From Qipengyuania gaetbuli (GTDB taxonomy: Bacteria; Pseudomonadota; Alphaproteobacteria; Sphingomonadales; Sphingomonadaceae): a stretch of DNA of 64,000 nt. Made by a program: the position numbers and the translations under genes. The notes under the pieces were generated by a model. It made no database searches. It saw only the letters and a program-made list of their open reading frames with translations, and was not told the DNA's origin. The DNA lies in contig NZ_JAIUZO010000002.1 in NCBI RefSeq assembly GCF_020171365.1, forward strand, positions 2,450,001 through 2,514,000. The letters are read 5' to 3'. How positions within the stretch are numbered: the first letter of the stretch is position 1; every line of letters starts with the position of its first letter. Of this stretch, positions 44,134 through 53,345 are shown in pieces.

Positions 44134-45006
44134 ATGACAGACAGCAGGATAGTGAACGGCCTCTCGGTCGATGTGGAGGACTGGTTCCAGGTCGGCGCGT
44201 TCGAGAACACGCTGAAGCGCGAGGACTGGGATTCGCTCCAGCTGCGTGTCGGCGACAATGTCGCGCGCATTCTGGACCTGTTTGACGAAGCCGGGGTCAA
44301 GGCGACCTTCTTCACGCTTGGCTGGGTGGCGGAGCGCAGCCCTGCGGCGATGCGCGCCATCGTCGAACGCGGCCACGAACTGGCAAGTCACGGCTATGAC
44401 CACACCCGCGTATTCACTTTCACACGAGAGGAATTCGCAGCCGATCTCGCCAAGGCCCGTGCGATTCTCGAAGACACAGGCGGGTGCGCGATCACCGGTT
44501 ACCGCGCTCCGAGCTTTTCGATCGATGCCCGCAATAGCTGGGCGCATGAGGTTCTGGCGGAACACGGCTACGCCTATTCCTCCAGCGTCGCGCCGGTGGT
44601 TCACGATCACTACGGCTGGCGCGAGGCGCCGCGCTTCGCGTTCAATCCGGTACCGGGCAGCGATCTGGTGGAAATCCCTGTGACGACCGCATTGTTCGCC
44701 AACCGGCGCTTGGCGGCAGGCGGGGGCGGGTTCTTCCGCGTCCTGCCCTATGGCTTCAGCCGCTGGGCGATCCGGCAGGTGAACCACGAAGAGGGGCGAC
44801 CGGCCATCTTCTATTTCCACCCATGGGAAGTCGATCCGGAGCAGCCGCGCGTTGGCGGGGCGCCCCTGCGTTCGAGGCTGCGCCACTACACCAACCTGTC
44901 GCGCATGGCCGGCAAGCTCACCGACCTGCTGGGGGAATTCGCCTGGGGCCGAATGGACGAGCTTGCCGAGCGGGAGAGGGTCCGCGCACTGGATTGGGCG
45001 GCGTGA
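44134..45006 (+). CDS. XrtA system polysaccharide deacetylase
   Basis: 290-residue NodB-type deacetylase with the C-terminal DUF3473-like extension. Metal and catalytic motifs: SVDVEDWFQ (Asp pair) and ELASHGYDH (two His). GYRAPSFSID and FYFHPWEVD complete the site. It removes N- or O-acetyl groups from the polymer. ATG 44134 is preferred to TTG 44119. The stop overlaps the FemAB start (GTGA, 45003-45006). Confidence 0.92.
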   Translation: MTDSRIVNGLSVDVEDWFQVGAFENTLKREDWDSLQLRVGDNVARILDLFDEAGVKATFFTLGWVAERSPAAMRAIVERGHELASHGYDHTRVFTFTREEFAADLAKARAILEDTGGCAITGYRAPSFSIDARNSWAHEVLAEHGYAYSSSVAPVVHDHYGWREAPRFAFNPVPGSDLVEIPVTTALFANRRLAAGGGGFFRVLPYGFSRWAIRQVNHEEGRPAIFYFHPWEVDPEQPRVGGAPLRSRLRHYTNLSRMAGKLTDLLGEFAWGRMDELAERERVRALDWAA

Positions 45007-46064
45007 ATGCGCCGCTCGCCATGGCGTGTACGGTCCGGTTGGCCGACCTTTCCGACGCTGCCGTGGCGGCGCGGATCGAAGAGTTCGTTGCTGACCGGCG
45101 CGGTTCCATTTTCCACCGACCGGCCTGGCTCAAGGCCGTGGAGCGCGGGACGGGCCAGAAGGCGCTCGGGCTGGTGAGCGAGCAGGGCGGCGTAGTGCAG
45201 GGTTGGCTGCCGCTCACTGATATCCACTCACCTCTGTTCGGACGGGCGCTGGTTTCCAGCGGTTTCGCTGTCGGAGGCGGAATTCTAGCCAAGGACGAGG
45301 GACAGGTAGCCGCCTTGTGCCGCGCCGCCGAGGAACTGGCAGTGCGTCGTGGGGCGTCTACGGTTGAATTGCGTGGGCCAGTCGCTGCTCCGGAATGGTC
45401 CAGGATCGAGGGCAGGCACGCCAATTTCGCAGGCGAGCTTGCCGGTGATGACGAGGCACAATTGCTCGCGATCCCGCGCAAGGCCCGCGCCGAGGTGCGC
45501 AAGGGCCTAGCCAAAGAACTTGCAGTGACCGTCGGGCGAGGGCCTGAAGATCTGGCCCGTCACTTTGCCTGCTTTTCGGAAAGCGTTCGCAATCTCGGCA
45601 CTCCGGTGTTCCCGAAATCTCTCTTCTCGGCGATGCTGGAAGCCTTCGGGGAGGATGCCGATATCCTGACCGTCCACCATCGCGGCAAGCCGGTTTCCAG
45701 CGTGCTCTCGTTCTATCATGACGGTGCCGTGATGCCGTTCTGGGGCGGCGGCGGCCTGGAGGCTCGCGGCCTTCGCGCGAACGAGCGCATGTATTACGAA
45801 CTGATGTGCCATGCACGGCGCAAGGGTATGAAAAAATTCGACTTCGGTCGTTCGAAAACCGGAAGCGGTCCCTACCATTTCAAGAAGAACTGGGGTTTCG
45901 AGCCGGAACCGCTGGTTTACCGCGCATGGACTGCCCCTGGCGCCGCGGCGCGCAATATCGATCCGACCGACGATGGTCATTCGGCCAAGATCGAGCTCTG
46001 GAAAAAGCTGCCGCTGCCGCTGGCCAATGCCATCGGCCCCTGGATCGCGCGGGGGCTAGGCTGA
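45003..46064 (+). CDS. FemAB family XrtA/PEP-CTERM system-associated protein
   Basis: 353 residues with duplicated GNAT-like folds. IPRKARAEVRKGLAKEL and the late DFGRSKTGSGPYHFKKNWGFEPEPL are characteristic of the XrtA FemAB family. FemAB relatives transfer amino acids from aminoacyl-tRNA to peptidoglycan; here the acceptor is probably the polymer or an intermediate, which is unknown. GTG 45003 is chosen for the GTGA overlap; ATG 45021 is the alternative. Confidence 0.88.
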   Translation: MNAPLAMACTVRLADLSDAAVAARIEEFVADRRGSIFHRPAWLKAVERGTGQKALGLVSEQGGVVQGWLPLTDIHSPLFGRALVSSGFAVGGGILAKDEGQVAALCRAAEELAVRRGASTVELRGPVAAPEWSRIEGRHANFAGELAGDDEAQLLAIPRKARAEVRKGLAKELAVTVGRGPEDLARHFACFSESVRNLGTPVFPKSLFSAMLEAFGEDADILTVHHRGKPVSSVLSFYHDGAVMPFWGGGGLEARGLRANERMYYELMCHARRKGMKKFDFGRSKTGSGPYHFKKNWGFEPEPLVYRAWTAPGAAARNIDPTDDGHSAKIELWKKLPLPLANAIGPWIARGLG

Positions 46065-46068
46065 GACG

Positions 46069-47292
46069 ATGGGCGAAACCCTTTTCCTTGCGCATCGCAT
46101 CCCGTTTCCGCCCAATCGCGGGGACAAGATCCGCTCGCACCATCTGCTCAAAGGCCTTGTCCGGCTCGGACCGGTCCATGTCGGCACATTCACCGAGAAT
46201 GCGGAAGATCGTGCGCAGACCGGTGCCTTGGCACAGCTTGCCTCGTCCTGGCATGCACCCTCGCGCAGCAAGCCGCTAGCGCTATCCGGGGTCCAGGCCG
46301 TCTTGTCGCGGCGGCCGGTCAGCCTCGCCGCATTCGACGATGCGAGCCTGAAGAGGTGGGTGGAGGATACCCTCTCGGCGCGGCCCATCGACACCATCTT
46401 CGTCTTTTCCGGCCAGATGGCGCAATATGTGCCCGACAGCTTCATAGGCCGCGTCATCGTCGACTTGTGCGATGTCGATTCCGCCAAGTTCGAAGCCTAT
46501 GCGCAAAATGGCTCGCGCGTCTGGATCAACCGCCGCGAGGGGCGCCTGCTGCGCGAGGTCGAAGCCGATATAGCGTCGCGCGCGGATGTGACCCTGCTGA
46601 TCAGCGAAAGCGAGGCGGACCTGTTCCGCAACCGGCTGGAGGGGCAAGAGGGCCGAGACATTCGCGTGCTTGGCAATGGCGTCGACACGGCCTTCTTCGA
46701 TCCTGACGCGGTGGCTCCGAACGAGGAGATCGCCAGGACGCCCGGTCCGCATTTCGTTTTCACCGGGCAGATGGACTACGAGCCCAACGAGCGCGCTGCG
46801 CTCTGCGTCATCGATGCGTTCATGCCGGCCATTCGCGAGCATTTTCCGACAGCGGAGTTCCATGTTGTGGGACGCTCTCCCGCGGACCTCCTGAAACGCC
46901 GCGCCGGGCAGCCGGGCGTGCGCATCTGGGGCGAGGTGCCCGATGTGCGGCCTTTCCTTGCCGCGGCAGACTGCGTGCTTGCACCGATGACCATCGCTCG
47001 AGGAGTGCAGAACAAGGTGCTCGAAGCCATGGCGATGGCTCGGCCTGTCATGCTGACCCGTGAAGCAGCCACCGGCATCGATGGAAGTGATGGCAAGCAT
47101 TTCCTGATCGAACAGGCCGAGCAGTGGGCGATGACCGAACGCATGCGCTGGCTGCTTGCCGAACGCTCGCGCGGCGATGATATCGGTAAATCGGCCCGCG
47201 AATTCGTGCGGGAAAGAATGAGCTGGGAGGCAGTGTATTCCGAACTTGCCCAGATCGTTTCGGCAAAGACGGCTTCAAGCCATGCAGCCTAA
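46069..47292 (+). CDS. XrtA/PEP-CTERM system glycosyltransferase
   Basis: 407-residue GT4-fold enzyme that adds a sugar during assembly of the repeat unit. MGETLFLAHRIPFPPNRGDKIRSHHLLKGL is the N-terminal domain hallmark; VFTGQMDYEPNERA and APMTIARGVQNKVLEAMAMARP contain the nucleotide-sugar-binding parts. It begins 4 bp after the FemAB gene and overlaps xrtA by 11 nt. Donor and acceptor are unknown. Confidence 0.92.
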   Translation: MGETLFLAHRIPFPPNRGDKIRSHHLLKGLVRLGPVHVGTFTENAEDRAQTGALAQLASSWHAPSRSKPLALSGVQAVLSRRPVSLAAFDDASLKRWVEDTLSARPIDTIFVFSGQMAQYVPDSFIGRVIVDLCDVDSAKFEAYAQNGSRVWINRREGRLLREVEADIASRADVTLLISESEADLFRNRLEGQEGRDIRVLGNGVDTAFFDPDAVAPNEEIARTPGPHFVFTGQMDYEPNERAALCVIDAFMPAIREHFPTAEFHVVGRSPADLLKRRAGQPGVRIWGEVPDVRPFLAAADCVLAPMTIARGVQNKVLEAMAMARPVMLTREAATGIDGSDGKHFLIEQAEQWAMTERMRWLLAERSRGDDIGKSAREFVRERMSWEAVYSELAQIVSAKTASSHAA

Positions 47293-48280
47293 TAGCGCCA
47301 CGACCCAGGCTGAGGCCGGGACCGCGAGCGATGGCTGGAAGGCGGCGGGCCTCAGGCTGGCTGCACTCTGGATCGCTCTGTTCGGACTTACTTTCGGCGA
47401 CTGGCAGCGCATGGCGCACCAGTGGTGGAACATCGACACTTACAGCCACATCCTGTTGATCATCCCGATCATTGGCTGGCTGGCTTGGCTGAAGCGTGAC
47501 GATCTGGCGCAGGTCCGACCTGCCGGATGGTGGCTCGGAATCGCCTGGATGTTGGCGGGGCTGGGCCTGTGGCTCGGCGGTCGCTGGCTCGACATCAACC
47601 TCTTCTCCCAGGCTGGAGCGATCGCTGCGTTCCAGGGTGCTACGCTAGCCATCATCGGGCCGAGGGCGGGGCTGATCCTTGCCTTTCCGCTTCTCTACGC
47701 CTTCGCGCTAGTGCCGTTCGGCGACGAGATCATTCCGCAATTGCAGACGATTACCGCCTATCTCGCCACCTGGTTGACCAAGCTGAGCGGTATCGAGACG
47801 CTGTCCGACGGTATCTATATCGAGACCCCGGCAGGCCTCTTCATCGTGGCCGAGGCGTGTTCGGGCGTGAAATTCCTGATCGCCATGCTGGCGCTGGGCG
47901 TCATGGTCGCGCATACCTGTTTCACCCGTTGGAAACGCCGGTTCTGGTTTCTTGCCGCCTGCCTTGTCGTGCCGATCGTGGCGAACGGCATCCGCGCATG
48001 GGCGACGATATTCATCGCGCAATATGTCGGTGCGGAAGCGGCAGGCAGCTTCGACCATATCGTCTATGGCTGGTTCTTCTTCGGTTTCGTCATCGCACTG
48101 GTGCTGGGCATCGCATGGCGCTGGTTCGAGCGCGATCCGGAGGATGCTGGCTTTACCGCTTCGCAAGTCGCCAGCCTGCCTGCGCTGGCACGTCTCGATT
48201 GGCCCGCACAGCCGTTTTCGGTCCTTGCTGCAAGCCTCCTCGTCGCAGGAGCTTTTGCGGCAGCGGTTCGACTGGTCTAG
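47282..48280 (+). CDS. xrtA: Exosortase A, without EpsI domain
   Basis: 332-residue inner-membrane cysteine transpeptidase-like protease that sorts PEP-CTERM proteins. The catalytic residues are Cys193 (VAEACSGVKFLIAM), Arg238 (VANGIRAW) and His259 (GSFDHIVYGW), within about eight membrane segments. Most proteobacterial XrtA proteins continue into an EpsI (DUF3485) domain; here the frame stops after a last hydrophobic stretch (FSVLAASLLVAGAFAAAV) and the next gene starts 11 bp later. ATG 47282 overlaps the glycosyltransferase end. Confidence 0.9.
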   Translation: MQPNSATTQAEAGTASDGWKAAGLRLAALWIALFGLTFGDWQRMAHQWWNIDTYSHILLIIPIIGWLAWLKRDDLAQVRPAGWWLGIAWMLAGLGLWLGGRWLDINLFSQAGAIAAFQGATLAIIGPRAGLILAFPLLYAFALVPFGDEIIPQLQTITAYLATWLTKLSGIETLSDGIYIETPAGLFIVAEACSGVKFLIAMLALGVMVAHTCFTRWKRRFWFLAACLVVPIVANGIRAWATIFIAQYVGAEAAGSFDHIVYGWFFFGFVIALVLGIAWRWFERDPEDAGFTASQVASLPALARLDWPAQPFSVLAASLLVAGAFAAAVRLV

Positions 48281-48291
48281 GGGGCACCGCC

Positions 48292-50190
48292 ATGTGCGGG
48301 ATTGCGGGGCTTTTCCACTACGAGACGATCAAGCCGGTCGATCCCAAGCGGGTCGAGGCGATGACCGACGCGCTGGCCCACCGCGGGCCGGACGGATCGG
48401 GGGTCTGGACTGCACCCGGCGTTGGGCTCGGACACCGGCGGCTCTCGATCATCGACCTTGCCGGTTCGCCGCAGCCCATGGCTTCTGCCGACGGGCGGGC
48501 AATGATCGTCTTCAACGGCGAGATCTACAACTACCTCGCCCTGCGACGCGAACTGGAACAAGGCGGGGCGCAGTTCCGGACCGATGGCGACACGGAAACC
48601 ATCCTCGCCGCATGGCAGAAATGGGGGCCCGATTGCCTGTCGAGGCTCGACGGGATGTTCGCCTTCGCGCTGTACGACCTGCAGAAAAGGCAGCTCTTCC
48701 TCGCACGCGACCGGCTCGGTGTAAAGCCGCTCTATCTCGCCCATTTGCCGGGCGGGGCGCTGGCCTTTGCGAGCGAATTGAAGGGACTGCTGGCCCATCC
48801 GATGATGCGGCGCGAAATCGATCCGCTGGCGATCGAGGACTACATGACTTGGGGTTACGTCCCCGATCATCGCGCCGTTTTGAAGAACGTGTCGAAGCTC
48901 CCGGCAGGACATTTCATGCTGCTGGAACACGGCAAGCCCGTTTCGCCGCCGAGCCAGTGGTGGGACGTCACCTTCGAACATCGTGAGCGAGGCAGCGCCG
49001 CGGACCATTCCGCGCAGCTGTTGCACCTGATGCGCGAAGGCGTGACCAGCCGGATGGTTGCAGACGTGCCGCTGGGTGCGTTCCTGTCCGGCGGGGTCGA
49101 CAGCTCTTCGGTCGTCGCGCTGATGAGCGAGGCGAGCAATCGGCCCGTGACAAGCTGTTCGATCGGCTTCGACGTGGAGAGCGTTGACGAGACCTCCTAT
49201 GCGCGCGCTGTCGCAAAGCTCTTCGGCACCGACCATCACGAGCGCATCGTTTCGGCCGACCAGTTCGGCGAGATCGACCGGATCGCCGCAATCTTCGACG
49301 AGCCCTTCGCCGATGCGAGCGCTCTGCCGACCCTGCGCGTATGCGAACTGGCGCGGGAACACGTGACCGTGGCCCTGTCCGGAGACGGCGCGGACGAGGC
49401 GCTGGCTGGCTATCGCCGCCAGATGTTCCAGATGCGCGAGGAACAGGCGCGTTCCGTCATGCCTTCTGCCCTGCGCGGACCGGTGTTCGGGACGCTGGGG
49501 CGCCTCTGGCCCAAGGCAGACTGGGCCCCGCGCCCGCTGCGGGCGAAAACCACCTTGCTTGCGCTATCGCAAAGCGGTGAAGCGGGATACGCGAGGGCCC
49601 TTTCGATCCTTGCGCCCGAGCAGCGCGAAGTCCTGTACGGCGATACGTTGCTGGCCCTGCGAGGAGACTACCGCGCCGAACAGCCGTTCGAAGCCTTGAT
49701 GCGCGCGGCGCCGGCCCGCAGCGGGCTGGACAGGGCGCAATATGCCGATCTCAAATTCTGGCTGCCGGGCGATATCCTGACCAAGACCGACCGGACCAGC
49801 ATGGCCGTCGGGCTGGAGGCGCGCGAGCCCCTGCTGGATCATCGCCTGGTCGAATTCGCGGCCCGACTGCCCGATCGCGAGCGCATTCGCGGTACCACCG
49901 GCAAGTGGCTGATGAAGCACACGATGGAACGGTACCTGCCCGGAGACATTCTCTACCGCCCGAAGCAGGGGTTCGTGACGCCGCTGTCGCAGTGGTTCAG
50001 GGGAGCGCTTGCCGATGAGGCGCGGCGGGTTTCGAACAGCAGCCTACTGGTCGACAGCGGATGGTTCTCGCGCAAGGCCCTCTCGCGCTTGGCCGATGAA
50101 CATATTGGCGGACGGGCGGACCATGGCCGCACCCTGTGGCAATTGCTGATGCTGGAAAGGTCGATCGCGAAGCTCGGCCCCAGCGCCTAG
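48292..50190 (+). CDS. XrtA/PEP-CTERM system amidotransferase (asparagine synthetase-like)
   Basis: 632 residues. Cys2 starts the glutaminase domain (MCGIAGLFHYE; HRGPDGSG; FNGEIYNY). The synthetase domain has the pyrophosphate loop FLSGGVDSSSV and ends in KQGFVTPLSQWFRG. It probably amidates a sugar carboxylate or similar group. Its neighbours show that it is the last gene of the plus-strand run, converging on zapE with 10 bp between stops. Confidence 0.92.
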   Translation: MCGIAGLFHYETIKPVDPKRVEAMTDALAHRGPDGSGVWTAPGVGLGHRRLSIIDLAGSPQPMASADGRAMIVFNGEIYNYLALRRELEQGGAQFRTDGDTETILAAWQKWGPDCLSRLDGMFAFALYDLQKRQLFLARDRLGVKPLYLAHLPGGALAFASELKGLLAHPMMRREIDPLAIEDYMTWGYVPDHRAVLKNVSKLPAGHFMLLEHGKPVSPPSQWWDVTFEHRERGSAADHSAQLLHLMREGVTSRMVADVPLGAFLSGGVDSSSVVALMSEASNRPVTSCSIGFDVESVDETSYARAVAKLFGTDHHERIVSADQFGEIDRIAAIFDEPFADASALPTLRVCELAREHVTVALSGDGADEALAGYRRQMFQMREEQARSVMPSALRGPVFGTLGRLWPKADWAPRPLRAKTTLLALSQSGEAGYARALSILAPEQREVLYGDTLLALRGDYRAEQPFEALMRAAPARSGLDRAQYADLKFWLPGDILTKTDRTSMAVGLEAREPLLDHRLVEFAARLPDRERIRGTTGKWLMKHTMERYLPGDILYRPKQGFVTPLSQWFRGALADEARRVSNSSLLVDSGWFSRKALSRLADEHIGGRADHGRTLWQLLMLERSIAKLGPSA

Positions 50191-50200
50191 CGGGCAGATT

Positions 50201-51316
50201 TCAGGCTTCGAGGCCGTGGCCGCGCGCCATGTAGTCGCTGCTCTGCATTTCCTTCAGGCGGCTGACCGTCCGTTCGAATTCGAACGCCCCGTCACCGCTG
50301 ACGTAGAGGTCTTCCGGCTCTGCCGCGGCCGTCGCGAAAAGTTTCACGCTGTTTTCGTAGAGCGCATCGATCAGCTTGGTAAAGCGGATCGCCTCGTTGC
50401 GGTTCTCGGGCGAAAGGCGCGGAATGCCGACCACGATCACCGTGTGATAGGCGTGCGCGATGGCGAGGTAGTCGGCAGCCCCGCGGTTCTCCGCGCAAAG
50501 GCGCTTGAAGCTGAAGACGGCCACACCCTTGAAGCTCTTGGGTACATGGAGCGTGCGCCCCCCTGAAAGCTGGAGTTCGCCGCTGGGCACGTGGACCGCA
50601 TCTTCAGGCGCGTAGTCGGTCAGGCGGAAGAATGCCTCGCGAACCTGTGCGGTCGCTTCCTCGCCAAGGGGCGTGTGCCATGTTTCGAGGTCGCCGAGAC
50701 GATCAAGGCGGTAGTCGGTCGGCCCGTTCAGCGGCAGCACGTCCAGTTCTGCTTCGACCAAGTCGATGAAGGGCAGGAACAGCGACCGGTTCAGGCCATC
50801 CTTGTAGAGATCCGCGGGCGGGCGGTTGCTCGTCGTGACGATGGTCACGTTCTCGTCGCAGATAAGCGCGGTGAACAGGCGGGCCATGATTGCCGCATCG
50901 GCGGTATTCGTGACGACCATCTCGTCGAAGGCAAGGCAGCGCACCTGTTCTGCGATCCGTTTTGCGACCGGGCCGATCGGATTGCCGCTTTCCTTATGGC
51001 GCTCTTCCCGGATCAGCTGGTCCACCTCCAGCATGAACTCGTGGAAATGGACCCGGCGCTTCTGGTCAATGCCGAGCGTATCCACGAACAGGTCCATGAG
51101 CATGGACTTTCCGCGACCCACGCCGCCCCACATGTAGACACCTTGCGGCCGTGCCTTCCTGGCCTGGAACAGCCGCGACAAGAGACCGCCGGGATTCTCT
51201 GCCTCGAGGTCCTTCTGCAGGCGGTCTAGGCGTTGTGCCGCGCGGCGCTGGTCCGGATCTGCCTGCAATTCGCCCGCGGCCACCAGCCGCTCGTAGCGGG
51301 CCAGCATGCCGGTCAT
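50201..51316 (-). CDS. zapE: Cell division protein ZapE (AFG1-like ATPase)
   Basis: 371-residue AAA-type ATPase. Walker A is GGVGRGKSM, with the LAFDEM Walker B, and TTSNRPPADLYKDGLNRSLFLPFI is the signature of the AFG1/ZapE family. Bacterial ZapE regulates the Z-ring, while mitochondrial relatives work in protein quality control. ATG 51316 is used because it overlaps the thioesterase stop (ATGA) and matches the family N-terminus (LARYERLVAAGEL). Confidence 0.92.
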   Translation of the reverse strand: MTGMLARYERLVAAGELQADPDQRRAAQRLDRLQKDLEAENPGGLLSRLFQARKARPQGVYMWGGVGRGKSMLMDLFVDTLGIDQKRRVHFHEFMLEVDQLIREERHKESGNPIGPVAKRIAEQVRCLAFDEMVVTNTADAAIMARLFTALICDENVTIVTTSNRPPADLYKDGLNRSLFLPFIDLVEAELDVLPLNGPTDYRLDRLGDLETWHTPLGEEATAQVREAFFRLTDYAPEDAVHVPSGELQLSGGRTLHVPKSFKGVAVFSFKRLCAENRGAADYLAIAHAYHTVIVVGIPRLSPENRNEAIRFTKLIDALYENSVKLFATAAAEPEDLYVSGDGAFEFERTVSRLKEMQSSDYMARGHGLEA

Positions 51317-51783
51317 TGCGGTTTCGGGCGGGCGTGCATCTTCTTCACGATGCCGGAAAAGGCGCAGACGACGTGGTCTTCCTGCACCACGGTTCCGCGC
51401 ACGAATACGAGGCTGCCGGTCTCCCGCACGATTTCGCACACGGCATCGAGCGGGCGGGTGGGATCGCCTGCGCCCACGAACTGGGTGGACAGCTCCAGCG
51501 TGACCGAAGGCCCTGCATTGCCGCTGCCGATCGTGTGCATGGTGGTGAACAGCGATATGTCGATCAGCGACAGCGTCACCGCACCGTGGACGATGCCCTG
51601 CAAATTCTCGTGCCGGCGTTCCGGGAACATCCGGAGGCGCGCGCGGCCATCGTCATCGACCCGCGTGATAAGCTTGCCCATCACGGCGCCGTTGAACAGC
51701 GTGTCGTCTTTCAGGTTCCAATGCCGCCAGCCCGGATTTTCCGGGTCGGGGCCATGCTCGAAAACGGAATCGGGAAGCGCCAC
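51313..51783 (-). CDS. PaaI-like hotdog thioesterase
   Basis: 156 residues of the hotdog fold. ENLQGIVHGAVTLSLIDISLFTT carries the HGG-like helix with a candidate catalytic Asp. GPSVTLELSTQFVGAGDP and GIVKKM complete the fold. It probably hydrolyses an acyl-CoA. Located between sdhB (1 bp) and zapE (4-nt overlap). Confidence 0.85.
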   Translation of the reverse strand: MALPDSVFEHGPDPENPGWRHWNLKDDTLFNGAVMGKLITRVDDDGRARLRMFPERRHENLQGIVHGAVTLSLIDISLFTTMHTIGSGNAGPSVTLELSTQFVGAGDPTRPLDAVCEIVRETGSLVFVRGTVVQEDHVVCAFSGIVKKMHARPKPQ

Positions 51784-51784
51784 C

Positions 51785-52567
51785 TTAGATGGTGCGCTCT
51801 GCCATCATCTTCTTGGTTTCGGCGATCGCCTTTGCCGGGCTCAGGCCCTTGGGGCAGACGTTCGCGCAGTTCATGATGGTGTGGCAGCGATAGAGGCGGA
51901 ACGGATCCTCGAGCTGGTCTAGGCGTTCGCCCGTCATCTCGTCGCGGCTGTCGGCCAGCCAGCGATAGGCCTGGAGCAGGATTGCCGGACCCAGGAACTT
52001 GTCGCTGTTCCACCAATAGCTCGGGCACGAGGTCGAGCAGCATGCGCACAGGATGCACTCGTAAAGGCCGTCCAGCTTTTCGCGCTGTTCGGGCGACTGG
52101 AGCCGTTCTTTGCCGCTGGGCGTCGGGCTGACCGTCTGGAGCCAGGGGCGGATCGAGGCATATTGCGCGTAGAAGTGCGTGAAATCGGGCACCAAATCCT
52201 TGACCACATCCATGTGGGGCAGGGGGGTGATCCGGATTTCGCCCTTGAGATCGTCGATCGCGGTGGTGCAGGCGAGGCCGTTCTTGCCGTTCAAATTCAT
52301 CGAGCAGGAACCGCAGATGCCTTCGCGGCAGGACCGGCGGAAAGTCAGAGTGGGGTCGATCTCGTTCTTGATCTTGAACAGCGCGTCGAGAACCATCGGG
52401 CCGCAATCGTCGAGATCGATCTCGAACGTATCGTAGCGCGGGTTTTCGCCGCTGTCGGGATCGTAGCGGTAGATCTTGAACTTCTTCACCCGGCCCGCGC
52501 CGTCGGCCTTGTGGGCACGGCCCTTGCCATTGATCTTCGAGTTCTTCGGGAGGGTGAAAGTAGCCAT
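51785..52567 (-). CDS. sdhB: Succinate dehydrogenase iron-sulfur subunit
   Basis: 260-residue subunit of complex II. All three clusters are visible: 2Fe-2S (CREGICGSC ... GLAC), 4Fe-4S ([12 protein letters not shown]) and 3Fe-4S ([14 protein letters not shown]). It is first in an operon with the thioesterase and zapE. No sdhC, sdhD or sdhA is adjacent: the upstream gene is a divergent HAD phosphatase. A small GTTGC/GCAAC hairpin lies in its leader at 52582-52596. ATG 52567 ([11 protein letters not shown]) is favoured over the longer frame. Confidence 0.96.
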   Translation of the reverse strand: MATFTLPKNSKINGKGRAHKADGAGRVKKFKIYRYDPDSGENPRYDTFEIDLDDCGPMVLDALFKIKNEIDPTLTFRRSCREGICGSCSMNLNGKNGLACTTAIDDLKGEIRITPLPHMDVVKDLVPDFTHFYAQYASIRPWLQTVSPTPSGKERLQSPEQREKLDGLYECILCACCSTSCPSYWWNSDKFLGPAILLQAYRWLADSRDEMTGERLDQLEDPFRLYRCHTIMNCANVCPKGLSPAKAIAETKKMMAERTI

Positions 52568-52688
52568 TGCGAAGCGATCCTGTTGCTTTACGCAACCCAT
52601 CTAGCGTTTCGGGCGCATGGTGCAAGGGCTGGATGGGCCCTTGAGCGCGATGCTTGCACCGCGCCCTTCTCCGTGGCAGCGCGGCAAC

Positions 52689-53345
52689 GTGCGGATAGCG
52701 ATCTACGACCTCGACCGGACCCTTACCAGGCAGCCGACATTCACTCCGTTTCTCGCATTCGGAGCGAGGAGGCTGGCCCCTTGGCGCCTGGCGCTGATGC
52801 CTGTTTGGGTGCTCGCCATGATCGGCTACCGGGCCGGCCTCTATTCCCGCACAGCGCTGAAGCGTTTCGGAATGAAGTTGATGACGGGATGTCCCGAGCG
52901 CGAAACCCTGTCCGAGCTAGGGGACCGATATGCACAGGCGCGGATCGAGGATCCCGGCCTCATGCCCCACACGCTCCGCCTGCTGGAAGAAGACCGCAAG
53001 GCCGATGCTCGCCTGATGATCGCCACTGCCGCTTTCGGCTTCTACGCTTCGGGCTTTGCCGAAAGGCTGGGGATTGCGCATTTGATCGCCACCGAATGGG
53101 ATGGTTCGGATATCCCCGGCGGCAATTGCTATGGTGAAACCAAGAAAGCGCGCGTGCTGGCGTGGTTCGCCAAAAACGAAATCGACCGCGAGCAGGCAAC
53201 GGTCCGGTTCGTGAGCGACAGTTTCGCAGATGCGCCGCTCCTCGACTGGGCGGACGAGCCGATCTTCGTGACAACCTCGAAACGGGAAACTGCACGCGCC
53301 GAGGCGCGGGGGTGGCGGGTTATAGACCCGCTTTCTGCCGGATAG
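52689..53345 (+). CDS. HAD-IB family phosphatase
   Basis: 218 residues with GTG 52689 as start; this places the catalytic DLDRTLT at the N-terminus as in the HAD-IB family. ATG 52650 and ATG 52617 would add 13 or 24 residues. A hydrophobic segment (APWRLALMPVWVLAMIGYRAGL) lies about 30-50. ATAAFGFYAS and the later FVSDSFADAPLLDWAD provide the other HAD motifs. It converges with and overlaps the next gene by 26 bp. Probably a phosphatase on a glycan precursor. Confidence 0.85.
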   Translation: MRIAIYDLDRTLTRQPTFTPFLAFGARRLAPWRLALMPVWVLAMIGYRAGLYSRTALKRFGMKLMTGCPERETLSELGDRYAQARIEDPGLMPHTLRLLEEDRKADARLMIATAAFGFYASGFAERLGIAHLIATEWDGSDIPGGNCYGETKKARVLAWFAKNEIDREQATVRFVSDSFADAPLLDWADEPIFVTTSKRETARAEARGWRVIDPLSAG

